Below, one piece after another: positions 34,706 to 43,908 of a DNA stretch of 64,000 bases (position 1 is the stretch's first letter; every line of letters begins with the position of its first letter). Source of the DNA: Saccharothrix australiensis. GTDB taxonomy: Bacteria; Actinomycetota; Actinomycetes; Mycobacteriales; Pseudonocardiaceae. The notes below the pieces were generated by a model, which was not told the DNA's origin, searched no databases, and saw nothing but the letters and a program-made list of their open reading frames with translations. The position numbers and the translations under genes are program-made. Where the stretch lies: assembly GCF_003634935.1 (NCBI RefSeq), contig NZ_RBXO01000001.1, positions 62,001 to 126,000 on the forward strand. Reading direction: 5' to 3'.

Positions 34706-34733
34706 CGGTCCGCGGTCCGGTCCCGCGATGTGA

Positions 34734-34774
34734 AAGTGCCTCCGGTGCCGACAACATCGGCTCCGGAGGCACTT
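34734..34774 (-). terminator. Terminator hairpin of purA
   Basis: AAGTGCCTCCGGTGCCGA and TCGGCTCCGGAGGCACTT pair over 18 bp with one mismatch around a CAACA loop, about 50 bp after the purA stop. It lies just upstream of the ssu promoter and insulates that operon from purA read-through. Confidence 0.75.
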
Positions 34775-34821
34775 CCCCGCGGCGGTGGCGCGCGGCGGGC
34801 CCGGCCCACCGCCGCGCCGGA

Positions 34822-36165
<1,344 letters not shown>

Positions 36166-36203
36166 TCACTTGCCGGTGCTCGAGGGTAGACCAGGAGATG
36201 ATT

Positions 36204-36875
36204 GTGCGCGGAATCGTGTTGGCCTGCGGGAACTCGCTGTCGCCGTCGATCACTGACGGTGATCGGTTCGAGGTGCGCCGGCTGCCGACCCGACCGGGAA
36301 AGGCCGAGGTGGACCCGGTGCTGGCGGAGCTGGGTGAGCGGCGTCTCGTCGTGCACGGGACCGACGCCGACCTGAACGCGGTGGTGCTGAGGTTGCTTCG
36401 GACCGAACGCCTGGCCGAAGTGGCGGTCGGGTACGTGCCGGTGGACGAGCGGTCGGACGCGGCCCGCGTCTGGGGCCTGCCGACCGATCCGGGCCGCGCC
36501 CTCGACCTGGCGCTGTCCGGCGAGCCCGACCGCGTGTCGCTCGTCCGCGACGACGTGGGCGGCGTCCTGGTCGGCCTCGGCTCGCTCGGCCCGGTGCGCG
36601 GCGTCGGGTACGCCGACGACACGGTGGTGCTGCGGGGCCAGGCGAGCCGGCTGGAGGTGACGCCGGACCCGGACGGCGGCCTCGGCCTGCTGGTGACCGT
36701 GATCCACAAGAGGCTGTTCACCCGCAAGGCGCAGACGACCGAGGGCCGGGCGTTCCAGCTCGGGTGCCTGCCGGTCCAGGTCGACGTCGACGGTGTCGCG
36801 CACCCGCGCCCGATGGGCAAGTGGACCTGGTACCGCCACACGGAGGACCTCCGGCTGGTGCGCGGAGTGTCGTGA
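36204..36875 (+). CDS. Diacylglycerol-kinase-like C-terminal domain protein (tentative)
   Basis: 223 residues. The middle (LAEVAVGYVPVDERSDAARV) and the later VGYADDTVVLRGQASRLEVT, AFQLGCLPVQVDVDGVAHPR resemble the C-terminal beta domain of YegS/DagK-type lipid kinases, but the usual N-terminal GGDGT motif is absent, so activity is doubtful. AGGAG sits 6 nt before GTG 36204, which is chosen over the ATG at 36198 that touches it. Divergent from purA. Ends in an inverted repeat. Confidence 0.5.
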   Translation: MRGIVLACGNSLSPSITDGDRFEVRRLPTRPGKAEVDPVLAELGERRLVVHGTDADLNAVVLRLLRTERLAEVAVGYVPVDERSDAARVWGLPTDPGRALDLALSGEPDRVSLVRDDVGGVLVGLGSLGPVRGVGYADDTVVLRGQASRLEVTPDPDGGLGLLVTVIHKRLFTRKAQTTEGRAFQLGCLPVQVDVDGVAHPRPMGKWTWYRHTEDLRLVRGVS

Positions 36876-36909
36876 CGCACAGTTCGTTCATCGTCCATTG
36901 GTGCGTCAC
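36872..36909 (+). terminator. Inverted repeat at the end of the DagK-like gene
   Basis: GTGACGCAC and GTGCGTCAC form a perfect 9-bp stem with a 20-nt loop; the left arm includes the stop codon. Plausible terminator, less likely an operator for the HNH nuclease gene that follows. Confidence 0.4.
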
Positions 36910-36983
36910 TCGACAGCATTGAGCAGGCAGGAGAATCGACCCAAGGTGATTCCGACAGCTTCCCCCTCCGGAAGGTCGGAACC

Positions 36984-37613
36984 TTGTTACGGATCAGCAC
37001 AGCCCCGCTCACCCTGTTCCTGACCGGCGCGCTCGTCCTCGGCGTCGCCGCGCCCGCGGCGGCCACGCCGCCCGACATCCCCGGCACGGCCACCGCCCAG
37101 GCCGAGCTGGCCGGGCTCACCGTCGCCGCCGAGGGCTCGACGGCGGGCTACTCGCGCGACCTGTTCCCGCACTGGACCACCGTCTCCGGCACGTGCAACA
37201 CGCGGGAGACGGTGCTCAAGCGCGACGGCACGTCCGTGGTCACCGACGCCTCCTGCGCCGCGACGTCCGGCCGCTGGTACAGCCCGTACGACGGGGCCAC
37301 CTGGAGCGCGGCGTCCGACGTGGACATCGACCACGTCGTGCCGCTGGCCGAGGCGTGGCGGTCCGGCGCGTCCTCGTGGACCACCGCGCGGCGGCAGTCG
37401 TTCGCCAACGACCTCGCCGGACCGCAGCTGATCGCCGTGACGGACGACGTGAACCAGGCCAAGGGCGACCAGGACCCGGCGCGGTGGCAGCCGCCGCTGA
37501 CCTCCTACCGGTGCACCTACGCCAAGATGTGGGTGCACACCAAGCACCGGTGGGGCCTGAAGGTCGACTCCGCCGAGAAGTCCGCGTTGCAGTCGATGCT
37601 CGGGAGGTGCTGA
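36984..37613 (+). CDS. Secreted HNH-family endonuclease (DUF1524-like)
   Basis: 209 residues. Signal peptide MLRISTAPLTLFLTGALVLG with cleavage near AAA. Nuclease core: SAASDVDIDHVVPLAEAWRS carries the DHxxPL motif, followed by RQSFANDLAGPQLIAVTDDV, NQAKGDQDPARWQPP and CTYAKMWVHTKHRWGL. Likely an exported nonspecific nuclease. Start is TTG at 36984 with GGAAGG 8 nt upstream; no better in-frame start is visible. It overlaps the next small gene by one base. Confidence 0.88.
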   Translation: MLRISTAPLTLFLTGALVLGVAAPAAATPPDIPGTATAQAELAGLTVAAEGSTAGYSRDLFPHWTTVSGTCNTRETVLKRDGTSVVTDASCAATSGRWYSPYDGATWSAASDVDIDHVVPLAEAWRSGASSWTTARRQSFANDLAGPQLIAVTDDVNQAKGDQDPARWQPPLTSYRCTYAKMWVHTKHRWGLKVDSAEKSALQSMLGRC

Positions 37614-37861
37614 TGGCCGACCGCTCGTCCCGCCTCGTGGCCGGGCCCGGCGGCGTGATGACCGACGAGGTCGGCGTCGTCACGGGCGACCTCGAACTGC
37701 GCACCACGCTGGTGGACGGCGTGCTGCGGGCACAGGTGCGCTACGAGGGCGCGGACGAGTGGTACGCCGTCACGGGCGCCGAGTGCCGCATCGCGGACCC
37801 GCGCGACCACGACGCCGTGCACCGGGTGCTGGTGGGCGTGCTCCACCGGCCTCAGGGCTGA
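37613..37861 (+). CDS. Small conserved-looking protein of unknown function
   Basis: 82 residues: MADRSSRLVAGPGGVMTDEV, then GDLELRTTLVDGVLRAQVRY and ECRIADPRDHDAVHRVLVGV. Predicted mostly beta then helix; no known domain recognised. The ATG overlaps the nuclease stop (TGATG) and GGGAGGTG lies 3-10 nt upstream, so it is translationally coupled to the secreted nuclease. It could be a cytoplasmic accessory or immunity factor for it, but that is only position-based. Confidence 0.65.
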   Translation: MADRSSRLVAGPGGVMTDEVGVVTGDLELRTTLVDGVLRAQVRYEGADEWYAVTGAECRIADPRDHDAVHRVLVGVLHRPQG

Positions 37862-38955
37862 CGGTCGTTGCCGCCCCGGCGCGTCAGGGGCGGCAACGCC
37901 TCCGCCGCCTCCGACCGCGACAACCCGGTGGCCTGGAGCAGGTCCACCGCCACGGACCGCACCTGGGCCAGCACCACCTTGGTGGACAGCCCCTCGCCGC
38001 CGAGCCGGTGGGCGGTGGCCGCGCGGGCCGCGTCCCGGACCGCCGCGCGGGCGCCCGCGGGCTCGTCGCCGCGGGCCAGCTCGACGCGCAGCAGGTCCAC
38101 CGCGTCCGAGTACTGCCGCAGCACCTCCGGCAGGACCTCGGGCAGCTGCTCCCCGTCCCGCAGCGCCGCCAGCGCCCGCCGCGCGAGCACCCGCATGTTG
38201 CGCAACGCGTAGTCGACCGGCGCGGCGGTCGCCTGGTAGCGGCCCAGCTCGTCGCGCCGCCGCCAGCGGATCGGCGCGATGGTGGCGATCTCGCCGCCGG
38301 TGCGCAGCGCGGTCGTGAACTCGTCCAGCGCCTCCTGGCTGGTGCGCAGCCGCGCCAGCACGCCCGCCGCCTGCACCGCGTCGCGCTCCTCGACGGCCTT
38401 CGCCACCCCGCGCAGCGCGGTGGTCAGCTCGCCGAACACGACCTTGCCCTGCCGGTGCGCCACGGTCAGCGGGTTCGCGGGCAGCAGCGCCGTCACCGCC
38501 AGCCCGACCAGCCCGCCGACCAGCGCGTCCACCATCCGGTCCAGCCCGCCGCCCGCGCTCGGCGGCAGCAGGGTCGCGACCAGCACGGCGGACGAGCCGG
38601 ACTGCAACGCGATCACCGCGCCACCGTCGAGCAGCACGGCCGTGGACATGGCCAGCGCCACGACCAGGCCGATCTGCCACGGGCCTGAGCCGATGAGCGA
38701 GATCAGCACGTCGCCGACACCGACGCCGACGGCCACGCCGACGACCAGCTCGACCACGCGCCGCAGCCGCTGCCCGAGCGACACGCCCAGGCACACCACG
38801 GCGGCGATCGGGGCGAAGAACGGGCGCGTGTGGCCCACGACGGAGGTCGCCACCAGCCACGACAGCCCCGCGGCGAGCCCGGCTTGGCCGATCGGCAAGG
38901 CCGTGCTCTGCCACCGCCGGAGCCTGCGCGCCACCTCGTCGCGCACGGCTCCCAC
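37852..38955 (-). CDS. FUSC-like membrane protein (aromatic acid exporter family)
   Basis: 367 residues. Five to six membrane helices lie in the first ~180 residues (TRPFFAPIAAVVCLGVSLGQ with the FUSC-type RLRRVVELVVG, then VALAMSTAVLLDGGAVIALQ and GLVGLAVTALLPANPL). A cytoplasmic helical region rich in Arg, Ala and Glu follows. Probably an efflux-type protein; substrate unknown. GTG starts at 38955 and 38946 are both possible. It starts 3 bp after the DUF3151 gene and is part of that operon. Confidence 0.75.
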   Translation of the reverse strand: MGAVRDEVARRLRRWQSTALPIGQAGLAAGLSWLVATSVVGHTRPFFAPIAAVVCLGVSLGQRLRRVVELVVGVAVGVGVGDVLISLIGSGPWQIGLVVALAMSTAVLLDGGAVIALQSGSSAVLVATLLPPSAGGGLDRMVDALVGGLVGLAVTALLPANPLTVAHRQGKVVFGELTTALRGVAKAVEERDAVQAAGVLARLRTSQEALDEFTTALRTGGEIATIAPIRWRRRDELGRYQATAAPVDYALRNMRVLARRALAALRDGEQLPEVLPEVLRQYSDAVDLLRVELARGDEPAGARAAVRDAARAATAHRLGGEGLSTKVVLAQVRSVAVDLLQATGLSRSEAAEALPPLTRRGGNDRQP

Positions 38956-38957
38956 GG

Positions 38958-39365
38958 TCAGCCCAGGCCGAGCGCGGCGGGTGCGGCGGGGTCGCTGTCG
39001 GCGAGGAACGTGGTGCAGCGCTCGTGCTCGTCGGCCTCGCCGATCCCGTCGGCCGCGCGGGCCAGCGCGGCGAGCGCCCGGAGGAAGCCCTGGTTGGGGC
39101 GGTGCGACCAGGGGATCGGGCCGAAGCCCTTCCAGCCGGCCCGGCGCAGCTGGTCGAGCCCGCGGTGGTAGCCGGTGCGGGCGTACGCGTAGGCGGCCAC
39201 CGGGTCGCCCGCCTGGAGCGCGCGTTCGGCGAGCAGCGCCCACGCCTCGCTGAAGTCGGGGTAGGCGCGGACGATCTTCGCCGGGTCGGTGCCCGCCTCG
39301 GCGGCGGCCTGCGCCTCCGGCCGGTCGGGCAGCAGCGTCGGGTCGGGGCCGAGCAGGTTGTCCAT
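38958..39365 (-). CDS. DUF3151 family protein
   Basis: 135 residues. MDNLLGPDPTLLPDRPEAQA, YPDFSEAWALLAERALQAGD, AYAYARTGYHRGLDQLRRAG and PWSHRPNQGFLRALAALARA are the hallmarks of DUF3151, an actinobacterial TPR-like helical protein of unknown function that is often near fba and purA, as here. ATG at 39365, 4 bp after a tiny membrane ORF; FUSC gene follows 3 bp downstream. Confidence 0.9.
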   Translation of the reverse strand: MDNLLGPDPTLLPDRPEAQAAAEAGTDPAKIVRAYPDFSEAWALLAERALQAGDPVAAYAYARTGYHRGLDQLRRAGWKGFGPIPWSHRPNQGFLRALAALARAADGIGEADEHERCTTFLADSDPAAPAALGLG

Positions 39366-39369
39366 GTGC

Positions 39370-39456
39370 TCAGGATAGGAAGGCGCGGGCCGCCGCAGCG
39401 ACCAGTGCCAGCGCCAGGGCCGCCACGACGATCCCGGCGACGACTTTCCGTACCAT
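39370..39456 (-). CDS. Tiny 28-residue membrane peptide (small ORF)
   Basis: MVRKVVAGIVVAALALAL followed by VAAAARAFLS: one basic N-terminus and one membrane helix. GGAG lies about 9 nt upstream of the ATG at 39456, and the TGA is 4 bp before the DUF3151 ATG, so it could be the first gene of that operon. The sound ribosome site and the clean hydrophobic helix argue for it; its size argues for caution. Confidence 0.45.
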   Translation of the reverse strand: MVRKVVAGIVVAALALALVAAAARAFLS

Positions 39457-39650
39457 GCTCGCCACTCCGTTCTCAGCAAACTCTCAGGCCGCACCTTGCC
39501 CGGCTCGGCTGAAAGGAGCAACGTTCGTCACCCTTTCGCGCCGACCCGCCGGGAAACGCGCAGGTCGGCCACGTCCCCTAGGGGTCGGTCCGGGAAAGAC
39601 CAGGGGCGGGCGCGCTTCCCGACCGTCCACCCGCGACGCATCATGGGCGG

Positions 39651-40787
39651 GTGAAAACGGGGGTTACCGCACGCGTCGCGCAGTTCCGCGACCGGTACTG
39701 GGAGCGGGGCGAGCCGGGGCGCGAGTCCCCGCCCGCGCTCGTCGCGGGGCTGTACCGGCTGTGGCTGGTCGGCCTGCTGCTCAAGCTCCTCGGGTCGTCC
39801 TGGGACGTCGCGTGGCACTTCAAGTGGCTGCGCGACGAGCTGGCGCCGCCGCACGTGATCAACACGCTCGGCACGGTCATCGTCGTCGGGCTGACCCTGT
39901 TCCACACCTACACCGGCTACGGCGTCGACCGCCGCTCGCTGCGGCTGATGCAGTGGGGCACCGGGATCTTCCTGGTCGCGCTGCCGATCGACCTGATCAA
40001 CCACCGGGTCAACGGCCTGGACATCACGTCGTGGAGCGGGTCGCACGCCCTGCTGTACCTGGGCACGGCGATCATGCTGGCGGGCGCGCTGCGCGGCTGG
40101 GTGCGCCTGTTCCCGGCGACGGCGTGGCGCGTGCCGGGCCTGGCGGCGCTGTGGTTCTTCTTCCTGGAGAACACGTGGTTCCCCAACCAGCACCAGGAGT
40201 ACGGCGTGCTGGAGATCGCGTCCTGGGACCGGGGCGACCCGTACGCGGAACCGATCCTGCTCCGGTTCGCGGCCGACCAGATCGGCCGCCCGGTCGACCG
40301 GGAGTCGATCGTGCAGTTCTCGCTCCCGATCCCGGACTGGGTCTACCCGGTGTGGGGGCTGGTCACGGCGGCGCTGGTGCTCGTGGTGGCCCGGCGGACC
40401 ATCGGCGGGCGCTGGGCGGCGACGGCGGTGGCCGCCGGGTACGTGGCCTACCGGTGCCTGATCTGGCCGCTGCTCGCGGGCATGGACTTCCCGCTGTCGG
40501 CCGTGCCGCTGTTCCTGGTGCTCGTCGGCCTCGCCGTGGACGCGGCCCACCTGGGCCGGGTGCCCGCGCCGCTCGCGGCGGTGCTCGGCGCGGCGGCGGT
40601 GACGGGCCTGGGCTACGGCGGCATCCGGGCGCAGCAGGCGCTCGACGCCGCGCCGCCGATCGACTTCACGTCGGCGGCCGTGACGTTCGTCGCGCTGGCC
40701 GCGCTGTGGACGGTCGGCGACCTCCTGGCGCGGCGCCGGGAACTCGCGGCGGGCGGCGCGGCGCGGGTGGGGGCAGCCCCGCTGTGA
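39651..40787 (+). CDS. Multi-pass membrane protein of unknown function
   Basis: 378 residues with roughly nine to ten membrane helices, e.g. ALVAGLYRLWLVGLLLKLLG, VINTLGTVIVVGLTLFHTYT and AVPLFLVLVGLAVDAAHLGR. Several conserved-looking His, Trp and Asp occur near membrane borders (SSWDVAWHFKWLRDE, LINHRVNGLDITSWSGSHAL), which recalls membrane proteins that bind metal or haem, but no family is recognised. GTG start at 39651. Single gene. Confidence 0.75.
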   Translation: MKTGVTARVAQFRDRYWERGEPGRESPPALVAGLYRLWLVGLLLKLLGSSWDVAWHFKWLRDELAPPHVINTLGTVIVVGLTLFHTYTGYGVDRRSLRLMQWGTGIFLVALPIDLINHRVNGLDITSWSGSHALLYLGTAIMLAGALRGWVRLFPATAWRVPGLAALWFFFLENTWFPNQHQEYGVLEIASWDRGDPYAEPILLRFAADQIGRPVDRESIVQFSLPIPDWVYPVWGLVTAALVLVVARRTIGGRWAATAVAAGYVAYRCLIWPLLAGMDFPLSAVPLFLVLVGLAVDAAHLGRVPAPLAAVLGAAAVTGLGYGGIRAQQALDAAPPIDFTSAAVTFVALAALWTVGDLLARRRELAAGGAARVGAAPL

Positions 40788-40870
40788 GCACGGGCGCCCG
40801 CCCGGTGTTCCGGGCGGGCACGGGTCCCGAGGATTGATCGCGCACCTGTCGATCACCCCCAGGGCCTTCG

Positions 40871-41059
40871 ATGACGCGACTCCGAGCGCGCGTGCCCGCC
40901 GTCGTCCTGGTGGCCTGCCTGGCGCTGACCGCCGCCGGCCGCCGCACCGTGACCATGCCGGCCACCGCCACCTACGGCCTGCGCGCGCCGGGGGCAGCCG
41001 CCGCGCAGGACGAGCCGGTCGAGGCCGCCGTCTGCCGCATGTGCGGCCGGACCGGCTGA
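40871..41059 (+). CDS. Possible small secreted or membrane peptide
   Basis: 62 residues: a signal-like start MTRLRARVPAVVLVACLALT, an Ala/Pro-rich middle and a C-terminal CRMCGRTG Cys pair. AGGG lies about 8 nt upstream of the ATG. It ends 14 bp before a strong terminator hairpin, which supports expression of something here. No homologue recognised; could be spurious. Confidence 0.35.
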   Translation: MTRLRARVPAVVLVACLALTAAGRRTVTMPATATYGLRAPGAAAAQDEPVEAAVCRMCGRTG

Positions 41060-41073
41060 CCCCGGACGCGGAA

Positions 41074-41101
41074 CGGCCCCCGCCGGGTGTGGCGGGGGCC
41101 G
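41074..41101. terminator. Bidirectional terminator hairpin
   Basis: CGGCCCCCGCC-GGGTGT-GGCGGGGGCCG, a perfect 11-bp stem between the small plus-strand ORF and the convergent aldolase gene (stop at 41121). Confidence 0.75.
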
Positions 41102-41120
41102 TCGCGCGGGTCGACCGGGG

Positions 41121-42155
41121 TCAGCCGGCGATCATCCGACCGGAGGACTTCAGGTGCTCGCACGCCTGCGCGACGCGGGCCGCCATGCCCTGCTCCGCCG
41201 CCTTGAGGTAGCTGCGCGGGTCGTACGCCTTCTTGTTGCCGACCTCGCCGTCCACCTTCAGCACGCCGTCGTAGTTGGTGAAGAAGTGGCCCGCGATCGG
41301 GCGGGTGAACGCGTACTGCGTGTCCGTGTCGATGTTCATCTTGATCACGCCGTACGAGACCGCCTCGTGGATCTCCTCCAGCAGCGAGCCCGAGCCGCCG
41401 TGGAAGACCAGGTCGAACGGCTTGGCGCCGGCCGCGAGGCCCAGCTTCTCGGCCACCACGTCCTGGCCCTGCTTGAGGATCTCCGGGCGCAGCTTCACGT
41501 TGCCCGGCTTGTACACGCCGTGCACGTTGCCGAACGTCGCGGCCACCAGGTAGCGGCCCTTCTCACCGGTGCCGAGGGCCTCCACCGTCTTCAGGTAGTC
41601 CTCGGGCGTGGTGTAGAGCTTGTCGTTGATCTCGTTGGCGACGCCGTCCTCCTCGCCGCCGACGACGCCCACCTCGATCTCAAGGATGATCTTCGCCTTG
41701 GCGGTGGCCTCCAGCAGCTCCGCCGCGATCCGCAGGTTCTCGTCCAGCGGCACGGCCGAGCCGTCCCACATGTGCGACTGGAACAGCGGGTCGAGGCCGC
41801 GGTCGACCCGCTCCTGGCTGATCGCGACCAGCGGGCGGACGTAGCCGTCCAGCTTGTCCTTGGGGCAGTGGTCGGTGTGCAGCGCGATGTTCACCGGGTA
41901 CTTCGCGGCGACGACGTGCGCGAACTCCGCCAGCGCGACCGCGCCGGTGACCATGTCCTTGACCTTGGTGCCGGACGCGAACTCGGCGCCACCGGTCGAG
42001 ACCTGGATGATCCCGTCGCTCTCGGCCTCCGCGAAGCCGCGCAGCGCCGCGTTGAGAGTCTCGGACGAGGTGACGTTGATCGCGGGGTAGGCGAACTCGT
42101 TCGCCTTGGCGCGGTCGAGCATCTCGGCGTAGACCTCGGGGGTTGCGATGGGCAT
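41121..42155 (-). CDS. fba: Class II fructose-bisphosphate aldolase
   Basis: 344 residues. MPIATPEVYAEMLDRAKANE, NIALHTDHCPKDKLDGYVRP (zinc His and catalytic Asp), EIEVGVVGGEEDGVANEIND, ATFGNVHGVYKPGNVKLRPE and LVFHGGSGSLLEEIHEAVSY match the zinc-dependent class IIA enzyme. It cleaves fructose 1,6-bisphosphate in glycolysis and reverses this in gluconeogenesis. GAGGAGGACC precedes the ATG at 42155. Confidence 0.97.
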   Translation of the reverse strand: MPIATPEVYAEMLDRAKANEFAYPAINVTSSETLNAALRGFAEAESDGIIQVSTGGAEFASGTKVKDMVTGAVALAEFAHVVAAKYPVNIALHTDHCPKDKLDGYVRPLVAISQERVDRGLDPLFQSHMWDGSAVPLDENLRIAAELLEATAKAKIILEIEVGVVGGEEDGVANEINDKLYTTPEDYLKTVEALGTGEKGRYLVAATFGNVHGVYKPGNVKLRPEILKQGQDVVAEKLGLAAGAKPFDLVFHGGSGSLLEEIHEAVSYGVIKMNIDTDTQYAFTRPIAGHFFTNYDGVLKVDGEVGNKKAYDPRSYLKAAEQGMAARVAQACEHLKSSGRMIAG

Positions 42156-42248
42156 CGGTGGTCCTCCTCGGGTGCCCGGAACGCGGTGTCGGGGGCATCC
42201 TACGGGCACCGCCCGGTGGGAGAAGTCGATCACCGGCATAGTGGGGTC

Positions 42249-42533
42249 ATGGCGATCGCACGGTGGAACGGCGAGATCATCGCCGAGAGCGAGCGGACCG
42301 AGATGGTGGAGGGGAACCACTACTTCCCCGCGGAGTCGGTGCACGCCCAGTACCTGAGGCCATCCGACACCACGACCGTGTGCCCGTGGAAGGGCACCGC
42401 GAACTACTACACGCTGCACGTGAACGGCGAGGAGAACGCCGACGCCGCTTGGTACTACGCCGAGCCGAAGGAGGCCGCGGCGAACATCAAGGGCCACGTC
42501 GCGTTCTGGCGCGGCGTCGAGGTCTCGGACTGA
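42249..42533 (+). CDS. DUF427 family protein
   Basis: 94 residues, a single DUF427 domain: ARWNGEIIAESERTEMVEGN, HYFPAESVHAQYLRPSD, TTTVCPWKGTANYYTLHVNG and AAWYYAEPKEAAANIKGHVA. Small beta-rich fold; cellular role not established. ATG at 42249, divergent from the aldolase gene; ends in a strong terminator. Confidence 0.93.
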   Translation: MAIARWNGEIIAESERTEMVEGNHYFPAESVHAQYLRPSDTTTVCPWKGTANYYTLHVNGEENADAAWYYAEPKEAAANIKGHVAFWRGVEVSD

Positions 42534-42539
42534 CGGGTC

Positions 42540-42565
42540 GCGGGGGCGGTCCGCACCGCCCCCGC
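42540..42565. terminator. Bidirectional terminator hairpin
   Basis: GCGGGGGCGG-TCCGCA-CCGCCCCCGC, a perfect 10-bp stem between the DUF427 gene and the convergent LLM oxidoreductase gene. Confidence 0.75.
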
Positions 42566-42596
42566 GGTCCCGCCGGCTCCGTCCCCCGCGGTCCCG

Positions 42597-43424
42597 CTAC
42601 TCCGCGAGCGCGGCGGCGAGTTCGCGGAACTCCGGCGACGTGTCCTGCCGCTCGCCGAGCAGCTGCACGGACACGTGGTCCGCGCCCGCCTCGTGGTGCT
42701 CGCGCAGCCGCCGCGCGACCCGGTCCACCGGGCCCCACGCGACCAGCGCGTCCACCAGCCGGTCGCTGCCGCCGCCGCTCAGGTCCTCCTCGGTGAAGCC
42801 GCTGCGCAGCCAGTTCCGGGCGTAGTTCGACAGCCCCAGGTAGCGGCTGAGGTTCGCGCGGCCGATCTCGCGGGCCCTGGCCGGGTCCTCCTCCAGCACC
42901 ACGTGCTGCTCGGGCGCGAGGACCGCGCCGGAGCCGATCGTCTCGCGCGCCCGCGCGGTGTACTCGGGCGTCACCAGGTAGGGGTGGGCGACGCTGGTGC
43001 GCGCGGCGGCCAGCCGCAGCACGCGCGGCCCGAGCGCGGCCAGGGCGAGCCGGTCGCGGGGCACGTCCAGCTCGTCCAGGTAGTGCACCAGCTTCTGGTA
43101 CGGGCCGTGGTACTCCTCACCGACCCGCTCGCGGTGGCCCGCGCCGACGCCGACCAGGAACCGGTCGGTCCACGCGAGGTCGCGGTAGCCGGCGTTCACC
43201 TCGGCGGCCGGGGTCGTCCAGACGTTGAGGATGCCGGTCGCGACGACCAGCCGGTCGGTGGCGTCGAGCAGGTCGGACACCAGCCGCAGCACACCGCCGT
43301 CGGGCGCGCCGCCCAGCCACAGCGTGCCGAACCCGAGCCGTTCCAGCTCGGCCGCGGCCTCCGCCCGGCCCTCCCAGCGCTCGGCCAGTGCCCACACGCC
43401 GAACCTGCCCAGCTCCACGGTCAT
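42597..43424 (-). CDS. LLM-class (probably F420-dependent) oxidoreductase
   Basis: 275 residues. Luciferase-like fold with LGRFGVWALAERWEGRAEAA, GTLWLGGAPDGGVLRLVSDL, TGILNVWTTPAAEVNAGYRD and DRFLVGVGAGHRERVGEEYH, resembling the TIGR03620-type F420 proteins of actinomycetes. ATG at 43424 with GAGAGGAATCGAC upstream; a start 48 bp earlier is unlikely. Substrate unknown. Confidence 0.85.
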   Translation of the reverse strand: MTVELGRFGVWALAERWEGRAEAAAELERLGFGTLWLGGAPDGGVLRLVSDLLDATDRLVVATGILNVWTTPAAEVNAGYRDLAWTDRFLVGVGAGHRERVGEEYHGPYQKLVHYLDELDVPRDRLALAALGPRVLRLAAARTSVAHPYLVTPEYTARARETIGSGAVLAPEQHVVLEEDPARAREIGRANLSRYLGLSNYARNWLRSGFTEEDLSGGGSDRLVDALVAWGPVDRVARRLREHHEAGADHVSVQLLGERQDTSPEFRELAAALAE

Positions 43425-43536
43425 GTCGATTCCTCTCGAAAAACCCGGCGTCGACCACCGCAACCCGAACATCCGACCATTTAGTCCTGGCTGTGACGTT
43501 CAGCGCGCCCCCGCCCGGTGCGGTCGGGTTCCCAGC

Positions 43537-43827
43537 ATGACGAAACCCTCCGTCTCCCGGCGCGAGGGGTTCGCCGCGCACGTGGCGCTCCAGCCGCACG
43601 ACAACCTGCTGGAGCGGCCCTACGAGGGCGAGCCGCCAGCGGCGGTGGCGGACGCCGGGCCGTACTGGTCGCTCGCGCGCGACTCCCTCACCGGCGAGTA
43701 CCGGCCGGGCGCGGACGTGGGCAGCGCGCGGGCCGCCGCCGCGTCGGGGCACCTGGACGAGCGGGGCCCGCGCGTCCTCGCCGTGCTGGACGAGGTGGCC
43801 CGGTCGACGGCCGCGAGCGACGCCTGA
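43537..43827 (+). CDS. Hypothetical protein, 96 residues
   Basis: Starts MTKPSVSRREGFAAHVALQP, then DNLLERPYEGEPPAAVADAG and LARDSLTGEYRPGADVGSAR. Soluble, Ala-rich, no recognised domain. The ATG lacks a strong ribosome site, but the reading-frame composition looks coding. It lies 15 bp before the operator-like palindromes of the SDR gene. Confidence 0.5.
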   Translation: MTKPSVSRREGFAAHVALQPHDNLLERPYEGEPPAAVADAGPYWSLARDSLTGEYRPGADVGSARAAAASGHLDERGPRVLAVLDEVARSTAASDA

Positions 43828-43842
43828 ATTTCTTTAACTCGC

Positions 43843-43863
43843 CAGTAGCTTACTGTCGGTAAG
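43843..43863. promoter_or_regulatory. Overlapping palindromes upstream of the SDR gene
   Basis: CAGTA-GCT-TACTG (43843-43855) overlaps CTTAC-TGTCG-GTAAG (43849-43863). They sit in the only AT-rich stretch of the area, 46 bp before the SDR start. Likely binding site(s) of a TetR-type repressor that is not encoded in this window. Confidence 0.5.
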
Positions 43864-43908
43864 TTGCGTTACGGTGACCTCCAGGCGAACCCGTTCGAGG
43901 AGGTCACC

